This document shows, one piece after another, positions 8,135 through 17,614 of a stretch of 64,000 nt of DNA (positions are counted from its first letter, which is position 1; each line of letters begins with the position of its first letter). A program made the position numbers and the translations under genes. The stretch comes from Acidobacteriaceae bacterium KBS 146 (GTDB taxonomy: Bacteria; Acidobacteriota; Terriglobia; Terriglobales; Acidobacteriaceae), in NCBI GenBank assembly GCA_000688615.1, contig JHVA01000001.1, forward strand, positions 1,364,001 to 1,428,000, in the 5' to 3' direction. Below the pieces are notes generated by a model. The model searched no databases, was not told the DNA's origin, and saw only the letters and a program-made list of their open reading frames with translations.

Positions 8135-9508
8135 TTAAGATGAAACGACGATAGCCTTCTTCAGGAAGTCAGGATCGATGTCGACACCGAAGCCGGGGCC
8201 GGTGGGAACCTGGATAACTCCGTTGGAGTCGCTGCGCAGGGTTGAGGTGGGGCAGTGCCAGGGCAGGTCGTTGTTGAACTCTTTGAACTCGTGATACGGG
8301 CCGGAGTTTGGGATCGCGGAGATGAAGTGCATCATGTAGACGTATCCGAGGCCGGAGGCTGAGATGTGCGGGATGCACTGTTTGCCGAAGGCGTGAGCCA
8401 TGCGAGCGACCTGCATGCAGCGGACCATGCCGCCGAAGTAGAACATGTCCTGCTGGACGATGGAGAGCGCGCCGTTGGCGATGAGCCAGCGGAAGTTGTG
8501 GGTGCTGGGTTCCTGCTCGCCGCCGGCGATGGGAATGTCGAGCGCATCGGCGACTTGTCGTGTCTCCTCGTACCAGTCGAAGGGGACGGGCTCTTCGAAG
8601 AAGGCGTACTTGTACTCCTGCATGAGCTTGCCGATGGGGATGGCCTGAGCGGGCGTGTAGGAGCCGTTGGCGTCGGCGGAGATGATCATCTGGTCGCCGA
8701 AGGTCTTGCGGACGAGCGGGATGAGTTTTTCGCTGCGGCCTTTGGGAGTCTCTTCGTGGCTCATGCGGCCGCCGAGCTTGAACTTGATGGCCTTCGCGTT
8801 GGAGATGGCGACGTCGCGCTGGAGATGTTCGATGGTCTCTTCGGCAGAGATGCCGCGCTCTCCGTTGGCCTGGTAGACCGAGATGCTGCGGTTGTAGATC
8901 TTGTCGCTGATGAGAAGGCCGATGGGGCGGTTGGACATCTTGCCGAACATGTCGAGCAGGGCGAACTCGATAGTAGCGATTGGAATCCAGATGGCGAGGC
9001 CCTGGGCCTTGTAGTTGTTCTCGTAGACAGTGGATTCGGGGATGAGGAACTCGAGATCGCGCGCGTCCTTGCCGATGTAGAAGGGCGCGATGTGCTTGAC
9101 GAAGAGAGGATAGAGGACAGCCATCAGGGCCGAGTTGGAGACGGAGATTCCTTCGTGTCCGTCTTTGGAACGGACACGACAGAGGTATTCCTTCTTGTGG
9201 CGAAGAAGCTCGATGCTATCGATGATGACGGGATCTTTGAAGAGCTCGCGCTTGAAGACGGGCTGGGCGATGGTGGCGTCGAGCTTGGCGTAACGCTCTT
9301 GAAGTGTGCCGGGGAGACCGTGACGTGGAGCGTTCAGGAATTGAGCGTGCAGCGAGCGGGCGAAGTTGGTTGCTGCGGCCGTGGCAACGGCGGAGGCGAG
9401 GAAGGAACGGCGGCTTGGCGGCACGTGAAGGGTCTCCTGAACGTCGGGGTTCAGTATGGATGACGTTGGAGAGTGGTGAGAAGTCTCGATTTCTTTACCG
9501 TTGGTCAC
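8135..9508 (-). CDS. Tat-exported mandelate racemase/muconate lactonizing enzyme family protein
   Basis: A 457-residue enolase-superfamily enzyme. A twin-arginine signal (SRRSFLASAVATAAA, about 32-46) indicates folded export. The barrel carries the mandelate-racemase subgroup catalytic set: K242-x-K244, metal ligands D279, E305 and E331, and the D354/H381 dyad. Members abstract a proton alpha to a carboxylate, commonly as acid-sugar dehydratases, racemases or cycloisomerases; which substrate applies here is not readable from sequence. The start is GTG with a weak ribosome site. It lies 25 bases downstream of a small membrane-protein gene and may be co-transcribed with it. Export of this family by Tat is less common than cytosolic location. 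Confidence 0.88.
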   Translation of the reverse strand: MTNGKEIETSHHSPTSSILNPDVQETLHVPPSRRSFLASAVATAAATNFARSLHAQFLNAPRHGLPGTLQERYAKLDATIAQPVFKRELFKDPVIIDSIELLRHKKEYLCRVRSKDGHEGISVSNSALMAVLYPLFVKHIAPFYIGKDARDLEFLIPESTVYENNYKAQGLAIWIPIATIEFALLDMFGKMSNRPIGLLISDKIYNRSISVYQANGERGISAEETIEHLQRDVAISNAKAIKFKLGGRMSHEETPKGRSEKLIPLVRKTFGDQMIISADANGSYTPAQAIPIGKLMQEYKYAFFEEPVPFDWYEETRQVADALDIPIAGGEQEPSTHNFRWLIANGALSIVQQDMFYFGGMVRCMQVARMAHAFGKQCIPHISASGLGYVYMMHFISAIPNSGPYHEFKEFNNDLPWHCPTSTLRSDSNGVIQVPTGPGFGVDIDPDFLKKAIVVSS

Positions 9509-9533
9509 AAGGACGACCTGCGATGTGGCACCG

Positions 9534-9845
9534 CTACTTTCTGAGCGCGTTTCGGATGAACCATCCCCCTACTGCGAAGGGTATGGCCGCGAACGCAATC
9601 TCGAACCAGCTACCTTGATCAACAGCCATCGAGACCAACACCACCCCCACCATCAGATACACAAGCGCCAAAATCACTACTCCGATTCTCTGAATGATCG
9701 AAGCATCACGCGCCCCCTTCCAGAAGAGTTCATCGACAGAACGGCCACCGCGGAGAACCTCCGGCCAAGTCACATTTTTCTGGCTCGCTTTGACCGATTC
9801 AATGTACGAGTTGAGTTCCTTCTTGCTGCCGCGGTTTTTTTTCAA
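9534..9845 (-). CDS. Small two-helix membrane protein of unknown function
   Basis: A 103-residue protein with a charged N-terminal ~45 residues followed by two hydrophobic helices (IGVVILALVYLMVGVVLVSM and FEIAFAAIPFAVGGWFI), ending in basic residues. It probably sits in the inner membrane with both ends in the cytoplasm. It is on the same strand as the enolase-superfamily gene 25 bases downstream. No family was recognised. Confidence 0.6.
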   Translation of the reverse strand: MKKNRGSKKELNSYIESVKASQKNVTWPEVLRGGRSVDELFWKGARDASIIQRIGVVILALVYLMVGVVLVSMAVDQGSWFEIAFAAIPFAVGGWFIRNALRK

Positions 9846-10069
9846 TCTAAGCGCTCTTGAAGACAGTTAGTGTCAAGCCTATATCGCCAGTAGCATTTTC
9901 CGAACGGCCTATCGCCCAGCCTCGTGCTCTCCCAGATCGACGATCCGAACTGTCCGTCTGTTGAACGAAGTTCGTTTGACTTTGACATCGATGTTGCGCC
10001 CGATGCTTGCCAAAGCTCAGTCGAATTGGAGCAGTTGCCACTCTCGGAGCCAGCATAGCCGGATATCTC

Positions 10070-13000
10070 TCACCGATGCTCAGCCAGAGCTTCGGTCTGC
10101 TTGGACATCTTCGCGGTGCGTTCGAGTTTATCCCAGCTGAAGGGCTTGCCGTCGATGGCTCGCTTGATGGTCTTGAAGAGCACGATGGAGAAGACCTGGC
10201 GGTAGGTGAAGCGCTGGATCCAGATGTGGACCAGCAGCCACGCGTCGCCGCGGCTGGCGGGGTGTTTGCGTTCGAGCGCGAAGGCCAGCGCGGAGGTGAG
10301 GAAGTCGATGATCAGAAAGGCCGCGAAGAAGATCAGAAGCTTGTAGAAGCTGGCGGTTGAGGCCGATTCCGGGTGGAAGTGCTTGTCGACAAAGTAGTGG
10401 ATGGTTCCGGCGACGAACATCAGGTCGATCAACGGAGAGACGAGCGGCAGCAGGATCTGGAAGATGAGAATATTGGGCAGAGCGAAGAGTCCCATGGCGC
10501 GATGTTTTGCGATGGCTCCGCGATGCTTGAAGATTGCCTGCAGGATTCCGAAGGACCAGCGGAAGCGCTGGCGCATCAGGCCGTTCATCCCGACTGGCGC
10601 CTCAGTGAACGCGAGTGCCTGGTCCTCGTAGATGACCGAGTAACCCTGCTCGAGGATGTTCATGGTGAGGTCGGCATCTTCAGCGACGGTGTCGGGATGG
10701 TAGCCGCCACCATCGCGCACGGCAGAGGTGCGCCATGCCCCGATGGCTCCAGGAACGACCATGACGACATCGAAGAGATCTAATGCGCGGCGCTCAAAGT
10801 TCTGGCTGGTGATGTATTCGAGAGCCTGCCAGCGGGTCCAGAGGTTGACGCGGTTACCTACCTTGGCATTGCCGGCGACGGCGCCGATCTTTGGGTTGGC
10901 GAAGTGGCAGACGAGGCGGGTGATGGCGTCGTGCGCGATGACGCCGTCGGCATCGATGCCGATATAGATCTCTTCGTCCGTCTGGTTGAGAGCGAAGTTG
11001 AGGGCCTCGGCCTTGCCTCCGTTGGGCTTGGTGAGTACGGTCAGGCGGCCTGAGGCAATGTCCGCCGGATAAGCTTCGCAGGCGACATCGAAGGTACGGT
11101 CGGTCGAGCCGTCATCGATAACGATGATACGGATGTTCTTGTAGTTCGACATCATCACAGACCGAATGGTTCGAACGATGACCTTTTCTTCGTTGTAGGC
11201 AGGAATGAGGACAGCGACTCGTGGAGCGTAATCGGGTGGGGCAAAGCTCTTCCGGGTGCGAAGCCGGTCGATCAGCGCAAAGATACCGATGATGATGAGC
11301 CGTCCGCTCATGAGGACGTCGCCAACAAAGAAGACGGCCACGACGAAGTTATTGAAGAAGCCGATGAGGAAGAAGGTGATCGAGTCGGCACGGGCCTGCC
11401 AGCGTTGGTGCGGCGTCAGCGGAGGCATCACCTCGGCACGAGTCTTGCCGATCAACTCGGCGACAGGGACTATCTGATATCCATGCTCCCGCAGCTTAGT
11501 GATCAGCATGGGAAGCGCTGCGACGGTGACGGAACGATCGCCGCCGCCATCGTGCATCAGGATGATGGAGCCGCGTCTCCACGGCTGCGTCTTCATGTCC
11601 TCAATCTGGGAGAAGACGCTGTCGGTGATCTCCTGCGGAGTTTTGCGGGGATGCTCGTCCCAGTCGTTGGTATCGATTTTGTTGCCGAGAATGACGTAGC
11701 CGAGGTCCTGAATGCGATCGACGGGAGCAGCCTGATCGTTGGTGTCGGGCTCCTGATCGATGGAGTAGGGCGGCCGGAAGTAGAGCGGCTGAACGCCGAG
11801 CTTGGATCCGAAGAGACGCTCGGTAAGATTCAACTCAAGGTCAACCTGGCCCTTCGAGATCTCGCTCACATCGGGATGAGTGAAGCTATGATTGCCGATC
11901 TCATGCCCCTCACGATAGACACGCTGCATGATGCCGACGTTCTTCTCGGCCTCTTCGCCGATCATGAGAAACACGGCTTTGACGTTGTACTCCTTCAGGA
12001 CGTCGAGGATCTTCGGAGTCCATTCGGAATCCGGCCCGTCGTCAAAGGAGATCGCAATCTTTTTGGGGTTATATCCGTACTGCGTGACGGTGTAGGAGAG
12101 CGGGTACGATTCCATGGACTCCTGCACAACCATGCGATATTGCGGCGGGACGGAGTCGTCATCGTCCATGGTGAGGTCGCGAGAACCATCCTGCGGCTTA
12201 CGCGTGATTCGCAGGACGTCACCCTCGCCTTCGGTATCGACGTCGTAACCGGGTGCGACACGGGCAAGGTCTTTTGCAGGGTCGGCGTGGAGTGGGGTAT
12301 CCCAGACCTTCCACATCGAATTGTCTTCCTGGCCCAATCGCCAGAGGGCGTAGGTCTGGATGCCGAGGCTGCGGGCGGCGCGCATCTCGTTAAGAACAGT
12401 GACGGCGTCGAGGAACCATACATAGTGACGAACGTGAGCGTCGTCATCGTCGTAGGCGAAGTGAACGTTCAGGGAGTCGTCGTCGAGATCAATCTTTGAA
12501 CTGGAATCATAGGCCTGCTGCCATGCCTGCTGTGTGGAGATACTGACCGCGGAGAGGACCTTCTCCGGTGCGGACTTCTGGCCTTTGCGGTGAGGCGCAG
12601 GAAGCGTCGTCGTCCAGTCGTAGCCGTAGCTGGCGATGGCACAGATAACCTTCTCTTTAGGAACGACCTTCAGAATGGCTTTGAGGTTGTCGACAAACCA
12701 ATCCTGCGAAGCAATCGGGCCCGGGGCACTTCCAGTCTCGTGCTCGTCGTAGTTCATGACGAGCAGACCATCGGAGTGGTCGGCGAGGTACTTCATGTCA
12801 AAGTCCTCATCGTGGGCCGGAACATTGACGTAGAGGTGGAGATTGTGGGGCCGGAAGTCGTTGTAGAGCCCGGCCACAAGAGCCTTGAAACCGGGCTGCG
12901 CCTCGATGGGGATATTTTCAATATCGAGTGAAAGTCCCCGATAGTTCGGATTGGCGGCGAGAAAGACGTGGACCTGACGGATGAAGTTGGCCCGTGCGGT

Positions 13001-13633
13001 CTCGCTTAACAAAAACTGACCCACTTCGGGAATGAAAGTGTTCTTGATGGGATCGTAGTTATTGACCAACGGGATGATGTCGACGTTGGCATGATTGTCT
13101 GCGATGACATGCGCGATTTTATTTTCGCGGTCGACAGGCTGAACGCTGTTACCACTAACGATCTTGTAGGGCCTGTTATCGACAGAGAAGCCCGTCAGGG
13201 AGCCGTCGGGAGAGATGACGTGCATCCACTCGGGAAATAGCAGGTCAATCTGGCTTATGTGTTGACGCAACGAGGAATAGCTGGCCGGATCGTCGTCCAC
13301 ATAATAGGCAGCGCGTAGGCCTTCGCCTGAGTTCAGGGGAACGTCGGAGGGCTTGGTGTCCGTCTTGCGGTGCGCTGAGCGACGGAGCTTCTGATTTTTT
13401 AGCAGCGACTGATTCGCCAGAGTTCGATAGTTGCGCTTCTGTGATGCGAGCAGCAGTTCGGGCAGGGGCTTCATGCGGATAAGCCCAATCATGAAGATGG
13501 TGCCCAGGATCAGGCCACCCAGCGCCAGCATGTCGAAGATGACCCTAAGTCGCTTCCAGCGTTTGCGTTGCGGATCGTAAAAAATCTGTTTGTTCATCGG
13601 GGAGTGAGATGCAATCGTCTCCGCGACGGGCAT
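10070..13633 (-). CDS. Trifunctional membrane protein: GH18-like, polysaccharide deacetylase and GT2 glycosyltransferase
   Basis: A 1187-residue fusion of three carbohydrate domains. A membrane helix lies at ~33-53. A GH18-like barrel at ~105-450 keeps the catalytic glutamate E239 in SLDIE. A NodB-type deacetylase at ~520-730 keeps FDDGPD (530-535), HSFTH (582-586), FRPPYS (619-624) and MHDGG (H694, D695). A family 2 processive glycosyltransferase at ~800-1100 keeps D840/D841, D894-A-D896, the ED at 985-986 and QRFRW (1022-1026); helices flank it at ~752-790 and ~1050-1130. The parts correspond to synthesis (GT2, cytosol), N-deacetylation and hydrolysis (periplasm) of a chitin- or poly-GlcNAc-like polymer, comparable to separate PgaC/PgaB proteins. 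Start chosen at 13633, with GGAG upstream. It is monocistronic. Confidence 0.9.
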   Translation of the reverse strand: MPVAETIASHSPMNKQIFYDPQRKRWKRLRVIFDMLALGGLILGTIFMIGLIRMKPLPELLLASQKRNYRTLANQSLLKNQKLRRSAHRKTDTKPSDVPLNSGEGLRAAYYVDDDPASYSSLRQHISQIDLLFPEWMHVISPDGSLTGFSVDNRPYKIVSGNSVQPVDRENKIAHVIADNHANVDIIPLVNNYDPIKNTFIPEVGQFLLSETARANFIRQVHVFLAANPNYRGLSLDIENIPIEAQPGFKALVAGLYNDFRPHNLHLYVNVPAHDEDFDMKYLADHSDGLLVMNYDEHETGSAPGPIASQDWFVDNLKAILKVVPKEKVICAIASYGYDWTTTLPAPHRKGQKSAPEKVLSAVSISTQQAWQQAYDSSSKIDLDDDSLNVHFAYDDDDAHVRHYVWFLDAVTVLNEMRAARSLGIQTYALWRLGQEDNSMWKVWDTPLHADPAKDLARVAPGYDVDTEGEGDVLRITRKPQDGSRDLTMDDDDSVPPQYRMVVQESMESYPLSYTVTQYGYNPKKIAISFDDGPDSEWTPKILDVLKEYNVKAVFLMIGEEAEKNVGIMQRVYREGHEIGNHSFTHPDVSEISKGQVDLELNLTERLFGSKLGVQPLYFRPPYSIDQEPDTNDQAAPVDRIQDLGYVILGNKIDTNDWDEHPRKTPQEITDSVFSQIEDMKTQPWRRGSIILMHDGGGDRSVTVAALPMLITKLREHGYQIVPVAELIGKTRAEVMPPLTPHQRWQARADSITFFLIGFFNNFVVAVFFVGDVLMSGRLIIIGIFALIDRLRTRKSFAPPDYAPRVAVLIPAYNEEKVIVRTIRSVMMSNYKNIRIIVIDDGSTDRTFDVACEAYPADIASGRLTVLTKPNGGKAEALNFALNQTDEEIYIGIDADGVIAHDAITRLVCHFANPKIGAVAGNAKVGNRVNLWTRWQALEYITSQNFERRALDLFDVVMVVPGAIGAWRTSAVRDGGGYHPDTVAEDADLTMNILEQGYSVIYEDQALAFTEAPVGMNGLMRQRFRWSFGILQAIFKHRGAIAKHRAMGLFALPNILIFQILLPLVSPLIDLMFVAGTIHYFVDKHFHPESASTASFYKLLIFFAAFLIIDFLTSALAFALERKHPASRGDAWLLVHIWIQRFTYRQVFSIVLFKTIKRAIDGKPFSWDKLERTAKMSKQTEALAEHR

Positions 13634-13718
13634 GCTCCTCGCTCCATCCTATGCAGCGCCATCGACGGAGTCAACGAGGCGATAGCCGACCAGAAGATTC
13701 GCAGTATGATGCAGTTGC

Positions 13719-15128
13719 ATGCTTATGGACTTCCAGGATAGCCGTCGGCGGGGAAAGATCCTTTTCTGGGCGGCGCTGGCGCTAGGGATGATCCTGCGGC
13801 TGGTCTTTATTCTGCACGCCCCCCGTATCGCCGGGGACACGCTGATTTACGGCGATATTGCGAAGAACTGGATGCACCACGGCGTCTATGGCTTTTCGGA
13901 TTCGCCGCAAGGCCCCGTACCGACCCTGATTCGTCTGCCCGGCTATCCCCTGTTTATGGCCTTCTGCTTTCACCTCTTCGGGGACGATCAGTACAACGCG
14001 GTCATGCTGATTCAGTGCCTGATCGATCTGGGAACCTGTGTTCTGCTGAGCGATCTGGCCAGAAGAGTCTTTGGGCAACGGGCGGCGATGGTCGTCCTAT
14101 GGATGGCGGCCCTGTGTCCGTTCACGGCAAACTATGTGGCATCTCCACTGACGGAAACGCTGACGCTGGCAACGATCGCGGCGGCATTTTACGGGTTGGA
14201 GCGGTGGAGAGAACAGGGATTAGGCTGGAATCGCTGGCTGTTGATGATCGCCCTCGTCCTTGCGTACTCTGTGCTGCTACGGCCGGAGCAGGGGCTGCTG
14301 ACGGTGGCGGTCATTCCTGCGATGTTGTGGTTGGCAGCTCGCAAAAAAACCGGCGTCGCGACTATGGCACCTGTCATCGCAGCTGCTATTTGCATGGTGC
14401 TGCCGCTGGTACCGTGGACCATCCGGAACTGGAATACATTTCATGTCGTTCAGCCGCTGGTGCCGAAGGATGCTGTCGATCCAAATGAGTTGGTGCCGCG
14501 GGGCTTCAATCGCTGGTACCGTACCTGGGCAATCGACTTTTCCTCAACAGAGGATGTGTATTGGAACTGGGATAGTGCGCTGATTGACATTGACGATATC
14601 CCCACACGGGCGTTCGATACGGACGACCAATACAACCGGGTGAACGATCTATTGAATGAACACAACCAGACCTTTACTGCGACAGAAAAGCTGGACTCCG
14701 GCTTTGCGGCGGTTGCGCAGGAACGGGTCGCCGATGATCCGGTGCGATACTACTTTGCTCTCCCCGTTGCACGTGTGCTCAATATGATGCTGCGGCCCCG
14801 CGTCGAGATGATGGAGATCGATCTCGAATGGTGGAGATGGAACAAACATCGAGCCCAAACGGCCTTTGCCGCCGCCTATGCTCTGTTGAATCTGGCCTAC
14901 TTTGCCGCAGGAGCTGCAGGACTGTGGCGGTGGTATCGAAGAGAATGGGATGCCTATGCCGTTCTGGCGTGGTCGACGGTCGCCTTCTTCCTGCTTCGAT
15001 GCGCTCTGCTCCTCACTCTGGATAACTCCGAGCCTCGATACACCCTGGAGTTCTTCCCCCTGCTAATGCTTTGGGCTGGAGCTCTCTTCGTCTCTCGAAA
15101 CAAGGTCGACGCTACGAAAGCGGCTTGA
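13719..15128 (+). CDS. GT39-like integral membrane glycosyltransferase
   Basis: A 469-residue multi-pass protein of the dolichyl-phosphate-mannose mannosyltransferase (PMT/ArnT-like) type. After the first helix (~14-32) comes an acidic periplasmic segment DTLIYGDIAKNW, where this superfamily carries its catalytic aspartate, followed by RLPGYPLFMAF and about ten more hydrophobic helices with a periplasmic C-terminal part. Such enzymes move a sugar from a polyprenyl phosphate carrier to a lipid or protein on the outer face of the inner membrane. It diverges from the trifunctional GT2 gene across an 85-base gap. Its last 17 bases overlap the convergent reductase gene. Acceptor unknown. Confidence 0.8.
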   Translation: MLMDFQDSRRRGKILFWAALALGMILRLVFILHAPRIAGDTLIYGDIAKNWMHHGVYGFSDSPQGPVPTLIRLPGYPLFMAFCFHLFGDDQYNAVMLIQCLIDLGTCVLLSDLARRVFGQRAAMVVLWMAALCPFTANYVASPLTETLTLATIAAAFYGLERWREQGLGWNRWLLMIALVLAYSVLLRPEQGLLTVAVIPAMLWLAARKKTGVATMAPVIAAAICMVLPLVPWTIRNWNTFHVVQPLVPKDAVDPNELVPRGFNRWYRTWAIDFSSTEDVYWNWDSALIDIDDIPTRAFDTDDQYNRVNDLLNEHNQTFTATEKLDSGFAAVAQERVADDPVRYYFALPVARVLNMMLRPRVEMMEIDLEWWRWNKHRAQTAFAAAYALLNLAYFAAGAAGLWRWYRREWDAYAVLAWSTVAFFLLRCALLLTLDNSEPRYTLEFFPLLMLWAGALFVSRNKVDATKAA

Positions 15129-16500
15129 GATCGCCGAGCACGGTGGGAATAAGTTCTGCAACGGTAGGGTGGATGTGCACCGCGCGCTGGATGGTGGTGT
15201 AAGGTGCTCGTGCATACATGATGTCGGTGATGCAATGGATGGATTCGTCGCCTCCAACCCCGAGAATGGAAGCACCGAGAATCTGCTTGTTTTCGGCATC
15301 TACCAGGATCTTCATAAAGCCGTCGCTCTCACCTTTTTCGACAGCCCGGTTGACCCTGGTCATGGGCCGAGTGCCGATCAAGGCAGGCTTGCCTGACTGA
15401 CGCACCTCGCTCTCGGTCAAGCCCACACGACCCAATGGGGGGTCCATGAAAAGCCCGTACGTGGTGATGCGGTCGCTGACACGCCGCGGATCGTTCTCAA
15501 GAAGGTTGGCAACGACGATCTCGAAGTCGTTATAGGCGGTGTGAGTGAACGCTCCCTTACCATTGCAATCTCCCATAGCCCAGATGCCGGGGACGTTGGT
15601 CCGAAGCTGATCGTCAACCTCGATGTATCCGCGCTTGTCGACTGCGACGCCTGCTTTCTCGAGTCCGAGATCGCTGGTGTTTGGGATTCGACCTACGGCG
15701 AGCAGAACATGAGTCGCAATCGTCGGAGCCGAGTCCTCATCGCAGTTGACATGAACCGCAACACCTCCGGGTGCCGAATGCAGCTCAATACACTCGGCGT
15801 TGAGCCGGATATTGATTCCCTCTTTCTCAAGAATCGTCTTGATCGCGGCGGAGACGTCTTCATCTTCGTGTTTTGCCAGGCGCGGTCCCATCTCGATGAT
15901 GGTGACTTCGCTTCCGAAGCGACGAAAAGCCTGCGCAAATTCGATGCCGACGTAACTACCACCGACGACGGCCAGGTGTGCGGGAAGCGTATCCATGTCG
16001 AGAATAGTAGTGTTGGTAAGAAAGGGAACGTCCTTCACTCCCGGCATATTCGGTATAGACGCGCGCCCCCCAACATTGAGGAAGATCTGCGGCGCCGTCA
16101 GCAGATCTTCGCCAACGCGAATCTCTGTGGGAGACTCGAAGCGCGCATGCCCTGTGAAGACTGCGCAGTTTTCCATATTTCGAAGCCAGCTCTCGAGATT
16201 GTTTCGTGACGTTGTGATGATCGAGTCTTTGCGCGCCTTCACCGCTTTCATATCCGCCTGGACCGGGTCGCCGACTTTGATGCCATAGGCGCTCGCGGTT
16301 CGCGCTTTTTGAGCAACGTAGGCACTGGCGATCAGGGTTTTTGTCGGCGTGCAGCCTGTATTGACGCAGGTTCCACCGAAGAGCTTCCGTTCCACAATGG
16401 CGACCTTGCGTCCAGCCTGCGCAAGCCGTCCTGCTAGGGAGGGGCCAGCCTGGCCGGCTCCGATAATGATGGCGTCGAACTGTTTCGCTGTCGCGGTCAT
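15112..16500 (-). CDS. FAD-dependent pyridine nucleotide-disulfide oxidoreductase, mercuric-reductase-like
   Basis: A 462-residue flavoprotein with the FAD-binding GAGQAG near residue 14, the redox-active disulfide motif GGTCVNTGC (C45 and C50), an NAD(P)H-binding VVGGSYVG near the middle, and the C-terminal dimer-interface HIHPTVAE with the active-site histidine. It resembles the class I reductases related to MerA and dihydrolipoamide dehydrogenase. It lacks both the N-terminal heavy-metal domain and the C-terminal cysteine pair of true mercuric reductases, so mercury reduction is unlikely. No dehydrogenase-complex genes are adjacent. Substrate unknown. Its 3' end overlaps the GT39-like gene tail to tail. 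Confidence 0.88.
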   Translation of the reverse strand: MTATAKQFDAIIIGAGQAGPSLAGRLAQAGRKVAIVERKLFGGTCVNTGCTPTKTLIASAYVAQKARTASAYGIKVGDPVQADMKAVKARKDSIITTSRNNLESWLRNMENCAVFTGHARFESPTEIRVGEDLLTAPQIFLNVGGRASIPNMPGVKDVPFLTNTTILDMDTLPAHLAVVGGSYVGIEFAQAFRRFGSEVTIIEMGPRLAKHEDEDVSAAIKTILEKEGINIRLNAECIELHSAPGGVAVHVNCDEDSAPTIATHVLLAVGRIPNTSDLGLEKAGVAVDKRGYIEVDDQLRTNVPGIWAMGDCNGKGAFTHTAYNDFEIVVANLLENDPRRVSDRITTYGLFMDPPLGRVGLTESEVRQSGKPALIGTRPMTRVNRAVEKGESDGFMKILVDAENKQILGASILGVGGDESIHCITDIMYARAPYTTIQRAVHIHPTVAELIPTVLGDLKPLS

Positions 16501-16637
16501 AGATGGGAGGTTATCAGCACAAAAGAATCCCTATGAAACAAAAACCGAGGAATTCTAGAAGCCGCGCTAAATTCGGATTGTTTTTGTTTGCATGATCGCC
16601 GCTATGTTTAATTGGGAATAGCGCACGGAGGAAGAGC

Positions 16638-17357
16638 ATGAAGATCAGCTGCACGGGAAAGACGGTACTGGTGGCAGGCGGTACGGGTGGGCTCGGTCGG
16701 GGCGTAAGTCTTGCTTTTCTTGAAGAAGGCGCCAAGGTTATTGTGACCTACCGAAATGAGACCGAATTTCAGGCTCTGAAAGCTGCCGCCGGCGTGCAAG
16801 TTGCCGCGCTGGAAGGGATGCAAGCCGACGTGACGGACGCCTCCGCCATGGATGCATTGATCGGGAGTATTGTCGGGCGGCATGGCAGACTCGATGTCGT
16901 CATCAATACCGTCGGCGGGTACGCTGGCGGTCTGAAGCTGTGGGAGATGGACCCGGACGTCTTTGAGCGGATGCTCGATCTGAACCTGCGGACCGGGTTT
17001 GTCCTCGCGCAAGCCGCTGTTCCTGCGATGCTGAAGCGAGCAAACGGCGCGATCATCAATGTCGCAGCCAAAGCAGCGTTCGATCATGCTGCAGGAGCCT
17101 CTGCCTATGCGGCTTCGAAAGCAGCCGCCGTGGCGATGATGGATTGTCTGGCGGCGGATCTAAAAGGAACCGGGGTCAGAGTCAACACTGTCCTTCCCAG
17201 CATTATCGATACGCAGACCAACCGCAAGGCGATGCCCGACGCCAACTTTGCTAAGTGGCCGAAGCCGGAGGAGATCGCCCAGGTCATTTTATTCTTGGCA
17301 AGCGACGCAGCAAGCGCAGTGCATGGCGCTTCCCTGCCCGTCTATGGGGAAAGTTGA
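16638..17357 (+). CDS. Short-chain dehydrogenase/reductase family protein lacking the catalytic serine
   Basis: A 239-residue Rossmann-fold protein. The nucleotide-binding motif is GGTGGLGRG (14-22), the NTVGG stretch (90-94) stands for the usual NNAG, and the YxxxK pair is Y157/K161. The position 13 residues before the tyrosine, normally the catalytic serine, is alanine (A144 in INVAAKAA), so catalysis may be altered or the protein may be non-enzymatic. The start is ATG with GGAGGAAG upstream. It is monocistronic, and no substrate is suggested by its neighbours. Confidence 0.88.
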   Translation: MKISCTGKTVLVAGGTGGLGRGVSLAFLEEGAKVIVTYRNETEFQALKAAAGVQVAALEGMQADVTDASAMDALIGSIVGRHGRLDVVINTVGGYAGGLKLWEMDPDVFERMLDLNLRTGFVLAQAAVPAMLKRANGAIINVAAKAAFDHAAGASAYAASKAAAVAMMDCLAADLKGTGVRVNTVLPSIIDTQTNRKAMPDANFAKWPKPEEIAQVILFLASDAASAVHGASLPVYGES

Positions 17358-17408
17358 AGTCGATCGGGTTTCGGTCGCGGCTTGTGGGGGACTTCGGTTG
17401 ACAAAAGG

Positions 17409-17438
17409 TTGCTTGCAAAATGGGTTGCCTGTGATAAC
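17409..17438 (+). promoter_or_regulatory. Possible promoter for the SYLF-domain gene
   Basis: TTGCTT and GATAAC are 18 bases apart, and TGT before GATAAC gives an extended -10. This lies about 175 bases upstream of the start at 17615. A TTGACA at 17398 has no -10 at standard spacing. Weak evidence. Confidence 0.25.
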
Positions 17439-17614
17439 CTTGCGCCGGTTTCGGAGCTTTCTTCCAGATGTTAGAGAACCCAAGCAACTGGAATATCGAA
17501 AGATACGTCGTATTCGCCAGCGATGCTCTCCAAACCGGCGCAGTCAACTTGCAAACGGTAGGGCACACACGGGGTTCGCCCTTTCACAGTGATCAGAAAG
17601 TCGAGGAGAGAAAG

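Noticed and set aside
8366..9463. Long plus-strand open frame (365 codons) opposite the enolase-superfamily gene
   Set aside because: Val/Asp/Glu/Gly-rich and without any domain; it is the complementary-strand shadow of a GC-rich gene with full catalytic motifs.
11405..12499. Plus-strand open frame (364 codons) opposite the GH18/deacetylase/GT2 gene
   Set aside because: Shadow of the real gene; no start signal and no recognisable protein.
15112..16500. Mercuric reductase
   Set aside because: The core is similar, but the N-terminal metal-binding domain and C-terminal cysteine pair are absent and no mer genes are nearby.
17398..17403. TTGACA upstream of the SYLF-domain gene
   Set aside because: No -10-like hexamer at 15-19 bases; the TTGCTT/GATAAC pair nearby is a better, though still weak, candidate.
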